Shown one piece after another: positions 1 to 9,025 of a stretch of DNA of 47,660 nt; position 1 is the first letter of the stretch; each line of letters begins with the position of its first letter. Both the position numbers and the translations under genes were made by a program. This stretch comes from Clostridia bacterium (GTDB lineage: Bacteria; Bacillota; Clostridia; Christensenellales; Aristaeellaceae): NCBI GenBank assembly GCA_017459565.1, contig JAFUCP010000021.1, positions 1-47,660 of the forward strand. The letters run 5' to 3'. The notes beneath the pieces were generated by a model that saw nothing but the letters and a program-made list of their open reading frames with translations, had not been told where the DNA came from and did not search any database.

Positions 1-1
1 C

Positions 2-121
2 ACCGCGGGCTACGATCTGGAGCTGGGCGAGCTGCCCGAGGACGCATACGACGAGGAAGAGACAGACGCGGAGCAGGTCGCGCCCGAAGCGCAGGACGCG
101 GAGCAGGGCGGCGAGGAATAG
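2..121 (+). CDS. C-terminal tail of an acidic protein (partial, 5' end outside window)
   Basis: An open frame enters from the left edge and ends at TAG 119-121, giving 39 residues. The tail is very rich in Glu, Asp, Ala and Gln (for example YDEEETDAEQ) and shows no motif. It is read as coding because the frame is open to the edge, the composition is a typical low-complexity acidic C-terminus, and a strong terminator follows 18 bases downstream. The family cannot be determined from this piece. Confidence 0.6.
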   Translation, partial: TAGYDLELGELPEDAYDEEETDAEQVAPEAQDAEQGGEE

Positions 122-139
122 AGCCGTCTCAATCGGCAA

Positions 140-164
140 GGCAGGCGGCATGCGCCTGCCTTTT
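140..164 (+). terminator. Rho-independent terminator of the first gene
   Basis: An 8-bp perfect stem GGCAGGCG (140-147) / CGCCTGCC (153-160) with a 5-nt loop is followed by TTTT. It lies 18 bases after the stop codon of the partial gene. Confidence 0.8.
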
Positions 165-221
165 ACCTGCGCGCAGGGCGCGTGTTTCCGCCATGTCGAC
201 CGACAAGTCATGCCGGTTTCA

Positions 222-294
222 AATGATTGTCGACGCCATCCTGCGGATGTCGCCGACCCGGAAAACGTTCCGTTTTCCTAATCATGTACAATTC
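222..294. repeat. 73-bp structured repeat, copy 1
   Basis: First of two direct tandem copies; a third is at 15338-15410. The unit has outer complementary arms (ATGATTG near the left, CAATCAT near the right) enclosing two hairpins, ATCC-TGC-GGAT and GGAAAACG-TTC-CGTTTTCC, so it can fold as a three-way junction. In this copy the right arm reads TAATCAT, which still pairs through G-U in RNA. It lies between genes and encodes no convincing protein. Confidence 0.85.
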
Positions 295-367
295 AATGAT
301 TGTCGACGCCATCCTGCGGATGTCGCCGACCCGGAAAACGTTCCATTTTCCCAATCATGTATAATTC
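295..367. repeat. 73-bp structured repeat, copy 2 (tandem)
   Basis: Begins directly after copy 1 with the same 73-base length. Outer arms pair perfectly (ATGATTG/CAATCAT). The second hairpin carries one change (CATTTTCC instead of CGTTTTCC), giving one mismatch near its loop. Followed at once by the GC-rich hairpin at 367-393. Confidence 0.85.
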
Positions 368-404
368 CCCGCGCCCGTCGTTGGGTCGCGGGGAGATGTT
401 TTTT
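367..404 (+). other. GC-rich hairpin with T-tract, possible terminator
   Basis: CCCCGCG (367-373) pairs with CGCGGGG (387-393); TTTTTT follows at 399-404 on the plus strand. The minus-strand gene ends at 412, so the hairpin could also stop its transcript, but the minus-strand side has no clear T-tract. Direction is uncertain. Confidence 0.45.
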
Positions 405-411
405 CGCACAA

Positions 412-2775
412 TCAGTTGGAAACCTTGATCTTCACCTTGGCGTATTTGCCGTTGGCGGCGGCGACGGCGATGTAACAACTGCCCTTTTTGAGGGCGGTGA
501 CATTGCCGTCGGCGTCCACGGTGGCCACCTTCGCGTTGGAGGACTTCCAGGTGAAGGACGTCACGGCGCTGGCAGGCAGCGCGCCGCACTCCAGCTTCAG
601 CGTGCCGCCTACCTTGAGGTTGACAGTGCCGCTCTTGTTCAGCACAACCTTGGAAACCTTGTTCGGGTCCACCACCTCCACGGTGATGACGGCCTTTTTC
701 TTGTTTTGGGTCACGACGCCGATCTTCGCCTTGCCCTCCTTCACCGCGGTGACCAGGCCCTGGTCGCTCACGGTGGCGACCTTCGCCTTGCTGCTGGCCC
801 AGCCCAGCGTCGCCTGCGCGGTGGAGGGAGACAGCGCCGTGGTCAGCTGTAAGGTATCGCCCACGGCGAGGGTGGCGCTCGTGCCCTGGGTGATGGCGAT
901 GGCGGTTGGCTTGGCGGGGTCCACCACCTGAACCGTTACGGTGGCCTTCTTTTTATTCGTGGTGGCGACGGTGATCTTGGCCTTGCCCTCCGCAAGCGCC
1001 GTCACGAGGCCCGAGGCGTCCACGCTGGCGCAGCCGGGCTTCGAGGATTTCACGCTGCCCAGCGTCCAGCCCTTCGCAACGGCAAAGTCCGCCGAAAGCT
1101 GCATCTTTTCGCCCAGCGCCAGCGTGACCGTGCCGTTGCCGCCGGTCTTGGTAAGAGCCTTGGGGATAACGGGGTTTTTCACGATCACGGTGCAATAGGC
1201 CGTCTTGTTGCCGTCCACGGTGGTGACGCCGACGGTGGCGGTGCCCGCGTTCACGCCGGTCACCGCGCCGTTGGCCACGCTGGCAATATTGGCGTCGCTG
1301 GTAGCCCAGGATACGCCCGTCTGAGTGGCGTCTGCGGGCAGCACCGACGCCGTCAGCGTCACGGTTTCGCCCATGTACATCGTAATTTCGGATTGGCTGA
1401 GCGAAACCCCGGTGACGGCGATATTGGAGCCGCCCTCCTCGGAAATCTCATTGGAGGGAATCGCGCCAGCGCCCGGCCACTTGATGTATTTCACATACGG
1501 GAAGCTGCTCCAGGCATTGCAGAAGCCCTGCCAGGAATAGAACCGGGTGTGCTGGGAATTGGAGTGGGAGTCCATGGTTACAAGGCCCTCGTCGTTCTTG
1601 TCCACCACGATCAGGCTGTGCCCCGTATGACCGCAGCCAAGGCCGTCGTTGTTGAAGCTGCCGCAGCTGGAGGTGCAGCCGCCGATGCGGATCGTCGCGC
1701 CCGGCTCGGTGCGCTGTATGAACGCCCGAAGATGGGACGGGGTCAGGCGGCGCTGGGCATCGTTCAGCTCCCGCAGCAGATTGTAGCCGGTGGAGGCGTT
1801 GCCGCTGAAGTTCTCGCTGAACTTGCAGCCCCACACCAGCTGGTAGATGCCCTGGGCATAGGTCCAGCAGTGGCCGGAGCCCGGATCGGGCACCATGTTG
1901 GCGCACACCTGCACGCCGTTCATGGTGAATACTGTGTCGTTGCTGTAGTCCGAATAATTGGCCAGCACCGCCAGGTCCTCCCCCCAGACGGCGTCTGCCA
2001 GGGGAACCAGGGGCAAGCTCAGGTCGTTTGCATAAAGAACCACCTGGGCGCACGTCGCGGCGGCATCCTGATAGGCGGCGGCTCCGGCAGCGTCCAGCGC
2101 CAGGATATCCCCCGCTTCCATAAAGCCCTCCAGCACATAACCGGCCACGTTGAAGGCCACCGCCGCGCGGCTTCCGACAAAGCCCGTCGCCAGCACTACG
2201 TCCTGCGCGCTCAGAAGCGCCGCGGTATCCCAATCCTCCGCGCGCACATACACTGGCGCGCCATCGGCAACCACCTGTGCATAGAACAGCGTGGCCGCGG
2301 GCGCCTGGGCCGCGTCATTGACCTCCGGTACAGCCTCCGGGGCCGTCTCGGGCGCCTGGGGCACGGGCTCCTGCACCCAAGTCTCTTCAATTGTATACTC
2401 GGGCGCCTCCGCCTGGGCCGCCTCGGACGCGCTCTGCTGAGCCGCCTCCGACTGGACCGCTTCGGGTGCGCCTTCCTGTGCCGCCTCCGACTGGACCGCT
2501 CCGGGCGCGCCTTCCTGTGCCGCCTCCGACTGGACCGCTCCGGGCGCGCTCTGCTGAGCCATTTCATCCACATAAAGACCCGTGGACGTATCCACGCTCT
2601 GAGCCGGGACAGCTTCCTCCTCGATGGCCGCTGACACATCGCCGCCCTCAGCCGCCGCTTGGCCCGCTCCCACAGCTTCGGTCACGGCCTCCTGGGCCTC
2701 GGTCAGCCCAACGGGCATCATTGAAAACAGCAGGCACATGGCCAGCGTCAGTGCCATCCATTTGATTGGTCGCAT
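412..2775 (-). CDS. Secreted Big2-domain surface protein with putative cysteine amidase/peptidase domain
   Basis: 787 residues. An N-terminal signal peptide (residues 1-27) has a hydrophobic core LTLAMCLLF. Residues about 28-160 are Ala/Glu/Gln-rich and contain a 13-residue tandem repeat (EGAPGAVQSEAAQ type). Residues about 290-435 resemble a papain-fold amidase (CHAP/C39-like): a Cys303 in GHCWTYAQ at a helix start, and His386 in GHTGHSLIVV. Four bacterial Ig-like Big2 repeats fill about 452-787, each with the usual hydrophobic-strand pattern and VATV type motifs. There is no LPXTG or SLH anchor, so the protein is secreted or wall-associated. AGGAGG at 2783-2788 sits 7 nt from the ATG. The amidase call is inferred from residue pattern only; substrate may be peptidoglycan or protein. 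Monocistronic, with its own promoter. Confidence 0.8.
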   Translation of the reverse strand: MRPIKWMALTLAMCLLFSMMPVGLTEAQEAVTEAVGAGQAAAEGGDVSAAIEEEAVPAQSVDTSTGLYVDEMAQQSAPGAVQSEAAQEGAPGAVQSEAAQEGAPEAVQSEAAQQSASEAAQAEAPEYTIEETWVQEPVPQAPETAPEAVPEVNDAAQAPAATLFYAQVVADGAPVYVRAEDWDTAALLSAQDVVLATGFVGSRAAVAFNVAGYVLEGFMEAGDILALDAAGAAAYQDAAATCAQVVLYANDLSLPLVPLADAVWGEDLAVLANYSDYSNDTVFTMNGVQVCANMVPDPGSGHCWTYAQGIYQLVWGCKFSENFSGNASTGYNLLRELNDAQRRLTPSHLRAFIQRTEPGATIRIGGCTSSCGSFNNDGLGCGHTGHSLIVVDKNDEGLVTMDSHSNSQHTRFYSWQGFCNAWSSFPYVKYIKWPGAGAIPSNEISEEGGSNIAVTGVSLSQSEITMYMGETVTLTASVLPADATQTGVSWATSDANIASVANGAVTGVNAGTATVGVTTVDGNKTAYCTVIVKNPVIPKALTKTGGNGTVTLALGEKMQLSADFAVAKGWTLGSVKSSKPGCASVDASGLVTALAEGKAKITVATTNKKKATVTVQVVDPAKPTAIAITQGTSATLAVGDTLQLTTALSPSTAQATLGWASSKAKVATVSDQGLVTAVKEGKAKIGVVTQNKKKAVITVEVVDPNKVSKVVLNKSGTVNLKVGGTLKLECGALPASAVTSFTWKSSNAKVATVDADGNVTALKKGSCYIAVAAANGKYAKVKIKVSN
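2441..2557 (-). repeat. 39-bp coding tandem repeat (13-residue unit), about three copies
   Basis: The segment beginning GCCGCCTCCGACTGGACCGC recurs at 2441, 2480 and 2519, an exact 39-base period, inside the Big2 protein gene. It encodes the Ala/Gln/Glu repeat. In-frame length means copy-number change would lengthen or shorten the linker without a frameshift. Confidence 0.85.
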
Positions 2776-2824
2776 GATACTTCCTCCTGAATCGAATACC
2801 CATATCGGTTGATATTACAATTCT

Positions 2825-2853
2825 ATTCTATCATTATGTCCAAAATTTGTCAA
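2825..2853 (-). promoter_or_regulatory. Sigma-A type promoter of the Big2 protein gene
   Basis: Minus strand TTGACA (2848-2853), 17-bp spacer, TAGAAT (2825-2830), in an AT-rich region about 50 bases upstream of the start codon. Confidence 0.8.
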
Positions 2854-2959
2854 TACACGAATATTTCAGATAAATTTCGCCTTTATTCATTCACTTTTCC
2901 ACAACACAAATCGAACGGAACCTATATAAATGAAGTTTTTGTTCACACTCGAAAACACA

Positions 2960-2988
2960 TTGACACGCGGCGTGATTTGGGCTATACT
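2960..2988 (+). promoter_or_regulatory. Sigma-A type promoter of the ABC exporter leader
   Basis: Consensus TTGACA (2960-2965), 17-bp spacer, TATACT (2983-2988). Transcription would start near 2995, giving a leader of about 210 nt before the first exporter gene. Confidence 0.85.
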
Positions 2989-3042
2989 CTTTTCCAGCGG
3001 CGCTTAAATGCGTCATAAATTTCGTAAGCGGAGGTGTGTGAA

Positions 3043-3114
3043 ATGAAGCTGCGCAGCATCGCAAGTTCCGGGGTTTCTTTCGCCTGCCGTCGTCGAAGGG
3101 TTCATTTCGCCTGA
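3043..3114 (+). CDS. Short leader peptide, 23 residues, upstream of an attenuator
   Basis: ATG at 3043 is preceded by GGAGG (3030-3034) with an 8-nt gap, a full ribosome binding site. The frame ends at TGA 3112-3114. The peptide starts MKLRSIASSG and contains four consecutive Arg codons (CGT CGT CGA AGG) near its end. An intrinsic terminator begins 19 nt later, and the exporter genes follow. The arrangement matches ribosome-controlled transcription attenuation, as known for bmrB ahead of bmrCD in Bacillus subtilis, though no sequence homology to BmrB is claimed. The segment at 3081-3087 (CGCCTGC) can pair with 3143-3149 (GCAGGTG) in the terminator, a candidate antiterminator. Translation is inferred, not shown. 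Confidence 0.65.
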   Translation: MKLRSIASSGVSFACRRRRVHFA

Positions 3115-3133
3115 ATTGATCGGGCTTGAATGT

Positions 3134-3162
3134 GCCGGGCACGCAGGTGTCCGGCTTTTTTT
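3134..3162 (+). terminator. Attenuator terminator between leader peptide and exporter genes
   Basis: GCCGGGCAC (3134-3142) pairs with GTGTCCGGC (3147-3155) with one G-U pair, loop GCAG, then seven T (3156-3162). It lies inside the leader, 44 bases before the exporter start codon, so it must be bypassed for exporter expression. Confidence 0.85.
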
Positions 3163-3206
3163 GTACACAAGCGAGCAAACTGTCGATACATAATTCGGAG
3201 GTTCCC

Positions 3207-5093
3207 ATGCAAAACCGTTCCAAAAATATGCCTGAAAACCTGTTTGTCATGCGCCGGTTTTCTGAATTCATGTCGGGCAGCGCGCTGAAATACGCGGGCA
3301 GCGTGTTCGCCGTGGCCGTCAGCGTGCTGACCGCCTTTTTGACGCCCCTGCTGATTGCCGGCGCAGTGGACGCCGTCACCGCCACGATGAACGGCCACGG
3401 CGACAGCCCGGTAAACCTGCCCGGCTTTCTGGCGGGCTGGTTCAACGCCCGGGGCGGAGCTGAGTACATGGCACGGCACATTTGGATCGTCGCCGCGCTG
3501 CTGGTGGCGGTCAGCCTGCTGGGCGGGCTGTTCCAGTATCTTCGGGGCAAGTGGAGCGCCGAGGCCAGCGAAACCATCGCCGAGCGTATGCGCACGCGGC
3601 TGTACGCCCATCTGCTGAACATGAGCTACGATTACCACGTCAAGGCCCAGACCGGCGATCTGATCCAGCGCTGCACCACCGACGTGGACACCGTGCGGCG
3701 GTTCCTGGCCTCTCAGGTCATTGAAATCTTCCGCACCGTGATCATGGTCGCGCTGGCGCTGTCGCTGATGTCCACCATTCACGTGAAGCTGACCCTGATA
3801 TCGCTGATCCTCATTCCCCCGCTGTTCGGCCTGGCCTTTTGGTTTTTCCACTGGGTACAGAAGCTGTTCCGGGAGGCGGATGAAGCGGACGGGCGGCTGA
3901 GCGCCATGCTCCAGGAGAGCCTGACGGGCGTGCGCGTCGTGCGCGCCTTTGGCCGTCAGCGCTATGAGGACAAGCGCTTCAACGTGTGCGTCGACGCCGT
4001 ACACGACGAATCCATGCGCATCAACCGGGTCATGGCCGTCTATTGGGCCGGCTCTGATATGCTCAGCATGGCCCAGACCGGGCTGACGCTGCTCTTCGGG
4101 GTGTTCTTTGCCGTGCGGGGCGAGATCACCACGGGAAACGTGCTGACCTTTGTCAGCTACATTTCCATGCTCATCTGGCCCATCCGCCAGCTGGGTCGCA
4201 TCCTGCAGGACCTTGGCAAGTCCATAGTGGCCATGAAGCGCCTGTATGAGATTCTGGACGCCCCCGCCGAGGCCGACACCCCCGGCGCGACAGAGGCCCC
4301 GCTCAACGGCGATATCGAATTCAAACATGTGCAGTTCAGCTACGACAGCGCGCACCCGGTCCTCAAGGACGTGTCCTTCACCGCCAGGGCGGGACAGACC
4401 GTGGCCATACTGGGCGCGACGGGCAGCGGCAAAAGCACCATGATGAACCTGTTGCAGCGGCTGTACGACCCCACCGGCGGCGAAATCACCATCGGCGGGC
4501 GCGAGATACGGACCATCGAAAAGAAACACCTGCGCTCCCGCGTGGGCTACGTCCTCCAGGAGCCGTTCCTGTATTCCCGCTCCATACGCGACAACCTGGC
4601 CATCACCCGGGAAGGCGCCGAAATGGATGCGTTGCGAAAGGTCGCCTCCGTCACCGCCTCCGACGGCTTCATCAGCCAGTTCAAGGAGGGCTACGACACC
4701 ATGGTTGGCGAGAGGGGCGTGACCCTCTCCGGCGGGCAGACGCAGCGCATCGCCATCGCGCGCACCCTGCTTCGGGACAACGACATCCTGATATTGGACG
4801 ATTCCCTGTCCGCTGTGGACACCGAGACGGACCGCAGCATACGCGAGGCCCTGAAGGACGGTCGCAGTCTGACGGGCAGGACGCCCACCACCTTCATCAT
4901 CTCCCACCGTCTGACCACCCTGGCCGACGCGGACCTGATCCTGGTGCTGGAGGACGGCAAAATCGCCCAGCAGGGCAGGCATGAGGACCTGATCCGCCAG
5001 CCCGGGCTCTATCAGCGCGTGTACCGCATCCAGGCCGCGCTGGAGGATGAGCTGAAGTCCGGCAGGTTTGCCGGAAATGCCGCGCAGCCGTAA
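3207..5093 (+). CDS. Heterodimeric ABC exporter, subunit 1 (degenerate Walker B; BmrC/LmrC-like)
   Basis: 628 residues: an N-terminal six-helix transmembrane domain (about 1-340) and a nucleotide-binding domain (about 370-610). Walker A GATGSGKST at 403-411, signature LSGGQ at 507-511, Walker B ILILDD with Asp532 where the catalytic Glu normally stands. That replacement marks the non-hydrolysing site of asymmetric heterodimeric exporters. Start chosen at ATG 3207 because GGAGG (3197-3201) precedes it; the longer frame from 3126 would begin inside the terminator. Forms a two-gene operon with the next gene, 49 bases away, under attenuator control. Likely exports drugs or other hydrophobic compounds; the substrate cannot be read from sequence. 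Confidence 0.9.
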   Translation: MQNRSKNMPENLFVMRRFSEFMSGSALKYAGSVFAVAVSVLTAFLTPLLIAGAVDAVTATMNGHGDSPVNLPGFLAGWFNARGGAEYMARHIWIVAALLVAVSLLGGLFQYLRGKWSAEASETIAERMRTRLYAHLLNMSYDYHVKAQTGDLIQRCTTDVDTVRRFLASQVIEIFRTVIMVALALSLMSTIHVKLTLISLILIPPLFGLAFWFFHWVQKLFREADEADGRLSAMLQESLTGVRVVRAFGRQRYEDKRFNVCVDAVHDESMRINRVMAVYWAGSDMLSMAQTGLTLLFGVFFAVRGEITTGNVLTFVSYISMLIWPIRQLGRILQDLGKSIVAMKRLYEILDAPAEADTPGATEAPLNGDIEFKHVQFSYDSAHPVLKDVSFTARAGQTVAILGATGSGKSTMMNLLQRLYDPTGGEITIGGREIRTIEKKHLRSRVGYVLQEPFLYSRSIRDNLAITREGAEMDALRKVASVTASDGFISQFKEGYDTMVGERGVTLSGGQTQRIAIARTLLRDNDILILDDSLSAVDTETDRSIREALKDGRSLTGRTPTTFIISHRLTTLADADLILVLEDGKIAQQGRHEDLIRQPGLYQRVYRIQAALEDELKSGRFAGNAAQP

Positions 5094-5142
5094 ATCCCGC
5101 AAAGCAGCCCCCTTTCCCAACCCGAGAAAAAAGGAGCCAAAC

Positions 5143-6987
5143 ATGCAATATCAACAGGAAACGGATTATACCAAGCGTCTCGACGCCGGGCTGTGGCGGC
5201 GGCTGATTCGATATATGAAGCCCTACCACAAGCACCTGTTCGGCATCATGGCGACGATGGCCGTCAGCGCGCTTTGCGACACCATCTTCCCGCTTTTGAC
5301 CCGGGAGGCCATCGATACCTTCATCACCGGCGGCGCATCCGGCGGCCGGCTGTGGTTCATACTGCGCTATGCCGGCACGGTGCTGTTGCAGACGGCCTGC
5401 ATCTTCACCTTCATCAACCTCTCCGGACGCGCGGAATGTGGCATCAACCGACATATCCGCAAGCTGTCCTTCAAGCGGCTGCAGGAGCTGTCCTTCTCCT
5501 ACTACGACCAGACGCCCGTGGGCTTCATCATTTCCCGCATGACCAGCGATACCGCCCGCCTGGGCGAAACCGTGGGCTGGGGCCTGGTGGACCTGTTCTG
5601 GGCCGCCGCCTATATCGTCATCACCGCCGTGGCCATGTTCATGCTCAACGCCCGCATGGCGCTGCTGGTTTTGAGTGTGGTGCCCATCATCGCCGTGACC
5701 GCCGTGTGGTTCCAGAAGCGCATCCTGGCCGGCTACCGCGTGGTGCGCAAGACCAATTCCCAGATCACCGGCGCGTTCAACGAGGGCATCATGGGAGCCA
5801 AGACCAGCAAGACGCTGGTGCGCGAGGAAGCCAACTGCAAGGAGTTCGCCGTGTTGACAGGCACCATGCGCAGCGCCTCCATCCGCGCGGCGGTGCTGAG
5901 CGCACTGTTTCTGCCCATCGTCACCTCCCTGGGCTCCGTGGCCACGGCCCTCGTGCTGCACCGCGGCGGCACGGAGGTGTTCAGCGCCACGGGCCTGGTT
6001 ACGGTGGGCACACTGGCAGCCTTCGTGCAGTACGCCACCGGCATTTTCGAGCCCATCAGCAGCATCGCCCGCATTTTTGCCGACCTGCAGGCCAGCCAGG
6101 CCGCGGCGGAGCGCGTAGTGAGTATGCTGGAGACGGAGCCGGAGATCTTCGACCGCCCGGAGATCGTGGAGCAATACGGCGACAGCTTCAACCCCAGGAC
6201 CGAAAACTGGCCGGGGATCCGCGGCGACGTGGAGTTCGACCACGTCTGCTTCCACTATTCCACAGGCGAGGAGGTGCTGGATGACTTCTCCCTGAAGGTG
6301 AAGGCCGGGCAGACCGTTGCGCTGGTGGGCGAAACCGGCAGCGGCAAGAGTACCATCGTCAACCTGATCTGCCGGTTCTATGAGCCCACCAAGGGCGTCA
6401 TCCGCATAGACGGCGAGGATTACAAAAACCGCAGCATCCTCTGGCTCCAGGCACATCTGGGTTATGTGCTGCAGCAGCCCCACCTGTTTTCCGGCACCAT
6501 CCGTGAAAACATACGCTTCGGAAGGCTGGACGCCACGGACGAGGAAATAGAAGAGGCCTGCCGCATGGTGGACGCGGAGGGCTTTATACTGGAGATGGAA
6601 AAGGGCTATGACACCGAGGTCGGCGAGGGCGGCAACCGGCTCTCCACCGGCCAGAAGCAGCTGATTTCCTTCGCCCGGGCCCTGATTGCAAATCCCGCCA
6701 TATTCGTGCTGGATGAGGCCACCTCCTCGGTGGACACCCAGACGGAGCAAAAGCTTCAGGCGGCCATCGCCACGGCGCTGAAGGGCCGCACGTCCTTCAT
6801 CATCGCCCACCGGCTCTCCACCATCCACAGCGCGGACATGATCCTGGTCATCAAGGGCGGGCGCATCATCGAGCGCGGCACCCACGCCGAGCTGCTGGCC
6901 CAGCGCGGCTACTATTACACGCTGTATTCCAACCAGTTCCGGGAGGAATGGGAAAAGCTGGCCTGGGACTCCGAGACGGCAAATTGA
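5143..6987 (+). CDS. Heterodimeric ABC exporter, subunit 2 (catalytic Glu present; BmrD/LmrD-like)
   Basis: 614 residues with a transmembrane domain then ATPase domain. Walker A GETGSGKST at 396-404; Walker B IFVLDE with Glu525; signature is LSTGQ (500-504) instead of LSGGQ. The degenerate signature would face the degenerate Walker B of subunit 1 in the dimer, so one ATP site is impaired and the other is canonical, as in TM287/288 and BmrCD type transporters. AAGGAG (5131-5136) precedes ATG 5143 by 6 nt; the alternative upstream start at 5068 overlaps the previous gene and has no comparable site. Confidence 0.9.
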   Translation: MQYQQETDYTKRLDAGLWRRLIRYMKPYHKHLFGIMATMAVSALCDTIFPLLTREAIDTFITGGASGGRLWFILRYAGTVLLQTACIFTFINLSGRAECGINRHIRKLSFKRLQELSFSYYDQTPVGFIISRMTSDTARLGETVGWGLVDLFWAAAYIVITAVAMFMLNARMALLVLSVVPIIAVTAVWFQKRILAGYRVVRKTNSQITGAFNEGIMGAKTSKTLVREEANCKEFAVLTGTMRSASIRAAVLSALFLPIVTSLGSVATALVLHRGGTEVFSATGLVTVGTLAAFVQYATGIFEPISSIARIFADLQASQAAAERVVSMLETEPEIFDRPEIVEQYGDSFNPRTENWPGIRGDVEFDHVCFHYSTGEEVLDDFSLKVKAGQTVALVGETGSGKSTIVNLICRFYEPTKGVIRIDGEDYKNRSILWLQAHLGYVLQQPHLFSGTIRENIRFGRLDATDEEIEEACRMVDAEGFILEMEKGYDTEVGEGGNRLSTGQKQLISFARALIANPAIFVLDEATSSVDTQTEQKLQAAIATALKGRTSFIIAHRLSTIHSADMILVIKGGRIIERGTHAELLAQRGYYYTLYSNQFREEWEKLAWDSETAN

Positions 6988-7039
6988 CCGAAGCAAGCCG
7001 CTTCCGCCAAACACTTCCCCAAGATTTAACTTTTTTCCC

Positions 7040-7069
7040 TTGAATACGGAACGCGGATTGTGTTATAAT
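7040..7069 (+). promoter_or_regulatory. Promoter of rpsB-tsf
   Basis: TTGAAT (7040-7045), 18-bp spacer, TATAAT (7064-7069). A leader of about 105 nt follows; I see no recognised ribosomal protein-binding motif in it. Confidence 0.75.
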
Positions 7070-7183
7070 CTTTCGGAAAACGCACTTTCGCCGATTCGCG
7101 CGGCGGTTGACCGTAGGGCTCATGCTCATGGTGCCGGGCGGAGTTGAAGCGAAAGGTGGAAAAAACAAGGAGGGAAACCCAAT

Positions 7184-7909
7184 ATGGCAGTCATTTCCAT
7201 GAAGCAGCTGCTGGAGGCCGGCGTTCACTTCGGCCATCAGACCCGCCGCTGGAACCCCAAGATGGCTCAGTACATCTTCACCGAGCGCAACGGCATCTAC
7301 ATCATCGACCTGCAGAAGACCGTTCGCAAGATCGACGAAGCCTATATGTTCGTGCGCGATCTGGCGCTGGAGGGCAAGAGCCTTCTGTTTGTCGGCACCA
7401 AGAAGCAGGCCCAGGAGTCCATCGAGGCGGAAGCCAAGCGCTGCGGCATGTTCTATGTGAACAACCGCTGGCTGGGCGGCACGCTGACCAACTTCCGCAC
7501 CATGCAGACCCGCATCAAGAGGCTCAACGACATCGACGCCATGGAGACCAACGGCCAGTTTGACGCGCTGCCCAAGAAGGAAGTCATCAAGCTGTGCGCC
7601 GAGCGCGAAAAGCTGCTCAAGAACCTGGGCGGCATCCGCGAAATGAAGAAGCTCCCCGGCGCGCTGTTCATCGTCGACCCCCGCAAGGAGCGCATCGCCG
7701 TGGCCGAGGCCCGCACGCTGGGCATCCCGATCGTGGCCATCGTCGATACCAACTGCGATCCCGATGAGATCGATTATGTCATCCCCGGCAACGACGACGC
7801 CATCCGCGCCGTCAAGCTGATCGCCGGCAAGCTGGCCGACGCGGTGCTGGAGGGCAAGCAGGGCGAGCAGACCGAGGACGATGCCGCGCCCGCAGCCGCT
7901 GCCGAATAA
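7184..7909 (+). CDS. rpsB: 30S ribosomal protein S2
   Basis: 241 residues. Begins [20 protein letters not shown] and contains the family signatures [34 protein letters not shown] and [11 protein letters not shown]2 is bound late in 30S assembly and helps anchor S1-like factors. Good ribosome binding site (AGGAGGG near 7168-7174). Followed by tsf, the usual bacterial order. The C-terminal tail is acidic and Ala-rich. Confidence 0.98.
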   Translation: MAVISMKQLLEAGVHFGHQTRRWNPKMAQYIFTERNGIYIIDLQKTVRKIDEAYMFVRDLALEGKSLLFVGTKKQAQESIEAEAKRCGMFYVNNRWLGGTLTNFRTMQTRIKRLNDIDAMETNGQFDALPKKEVIKLCAEREKLLKNLGGIREMKKLPGALFIVDPRKERIAVAEARTLGIPIVAIVDTNCDPDEIDYVIPGNDDAIRAVKLIAGKLADAVLEGKQGEQTEDDAAPAAAAE

Positions 7910-7969
7910 CATAACAGCTTATGATTCATGCGACGTCCTTTAATCAGGCGCCGCTTGAATCGCGTAAAG

Positions 7970-7985
7970 GAGCGTTTCGACGCTC
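7970..7985 (+). other. UUCG-capped hairpin in the rpsB-tsf gap
   Basis: GAGCGT (7970-7975), loop TTCG, ACGCTC (7980-7985). There is no T-tract, so it is not a terminator; a stable mRNA processing or stabilising hairpin 18 nt before the tsf ribosome binding site is possible. Confidence 0.5.
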
Positions 7986-8016
7986 AGACAACTATCAATT
8001 CTGGGAGGAATATACC

Positions 8017-8940
<924 letters not shown>

Positions 8941-8954
8941 GAAAAACTTCAAAA

Positions 8955-8982
8955 GGGAACGTGGAAACGCGTTCCCTTTTTT
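8955..8982 (+). terminator. Rho-independent terminator after tsf
   Basis: GGGAACG (8955-8961) / CGTTCCC (8970-8976) with six T following (8977-8982). Confidence 0.9.
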
Positions 8983-9025
8983 ATGAGTCACGGGGCTCCA
9001 TTCCCCCACAGCCGAGGTGAACAGG

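Noticed and set aside
222-367. Tandem 73-bp repeats as a CRISPR array
   Set aside because: The units abut directly with no spacers, and the third copy is solitary.
193-852. Long plus-strand frame over the repeats and the Big2 gene
   Set aside because: It is the antisense shadow of the Big2 protein gene and of the 73-bp repeat; no ribosome binding site and no family features.
3126-3206. Upstream start codon for exporter subunit 1
   Set aside because: It would lie at the attenuator terminator and has no ribosome binding site, while ATG 3207 has GGAGG at the right distance.
3102-5144. 680-residue minus-strand frame opposite exporter subunit 1
   Set aside because: High-GC antisense shadow with biased His/Gly/Gln composition; the plus strand carries full ABC exporter motifs.
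7070-7183. Autoregulatory S2-binding leader before rpsB
   Set aside because: I could not fold a recognisable rpsB leader motif from the sequence, so only the promoter is reported.
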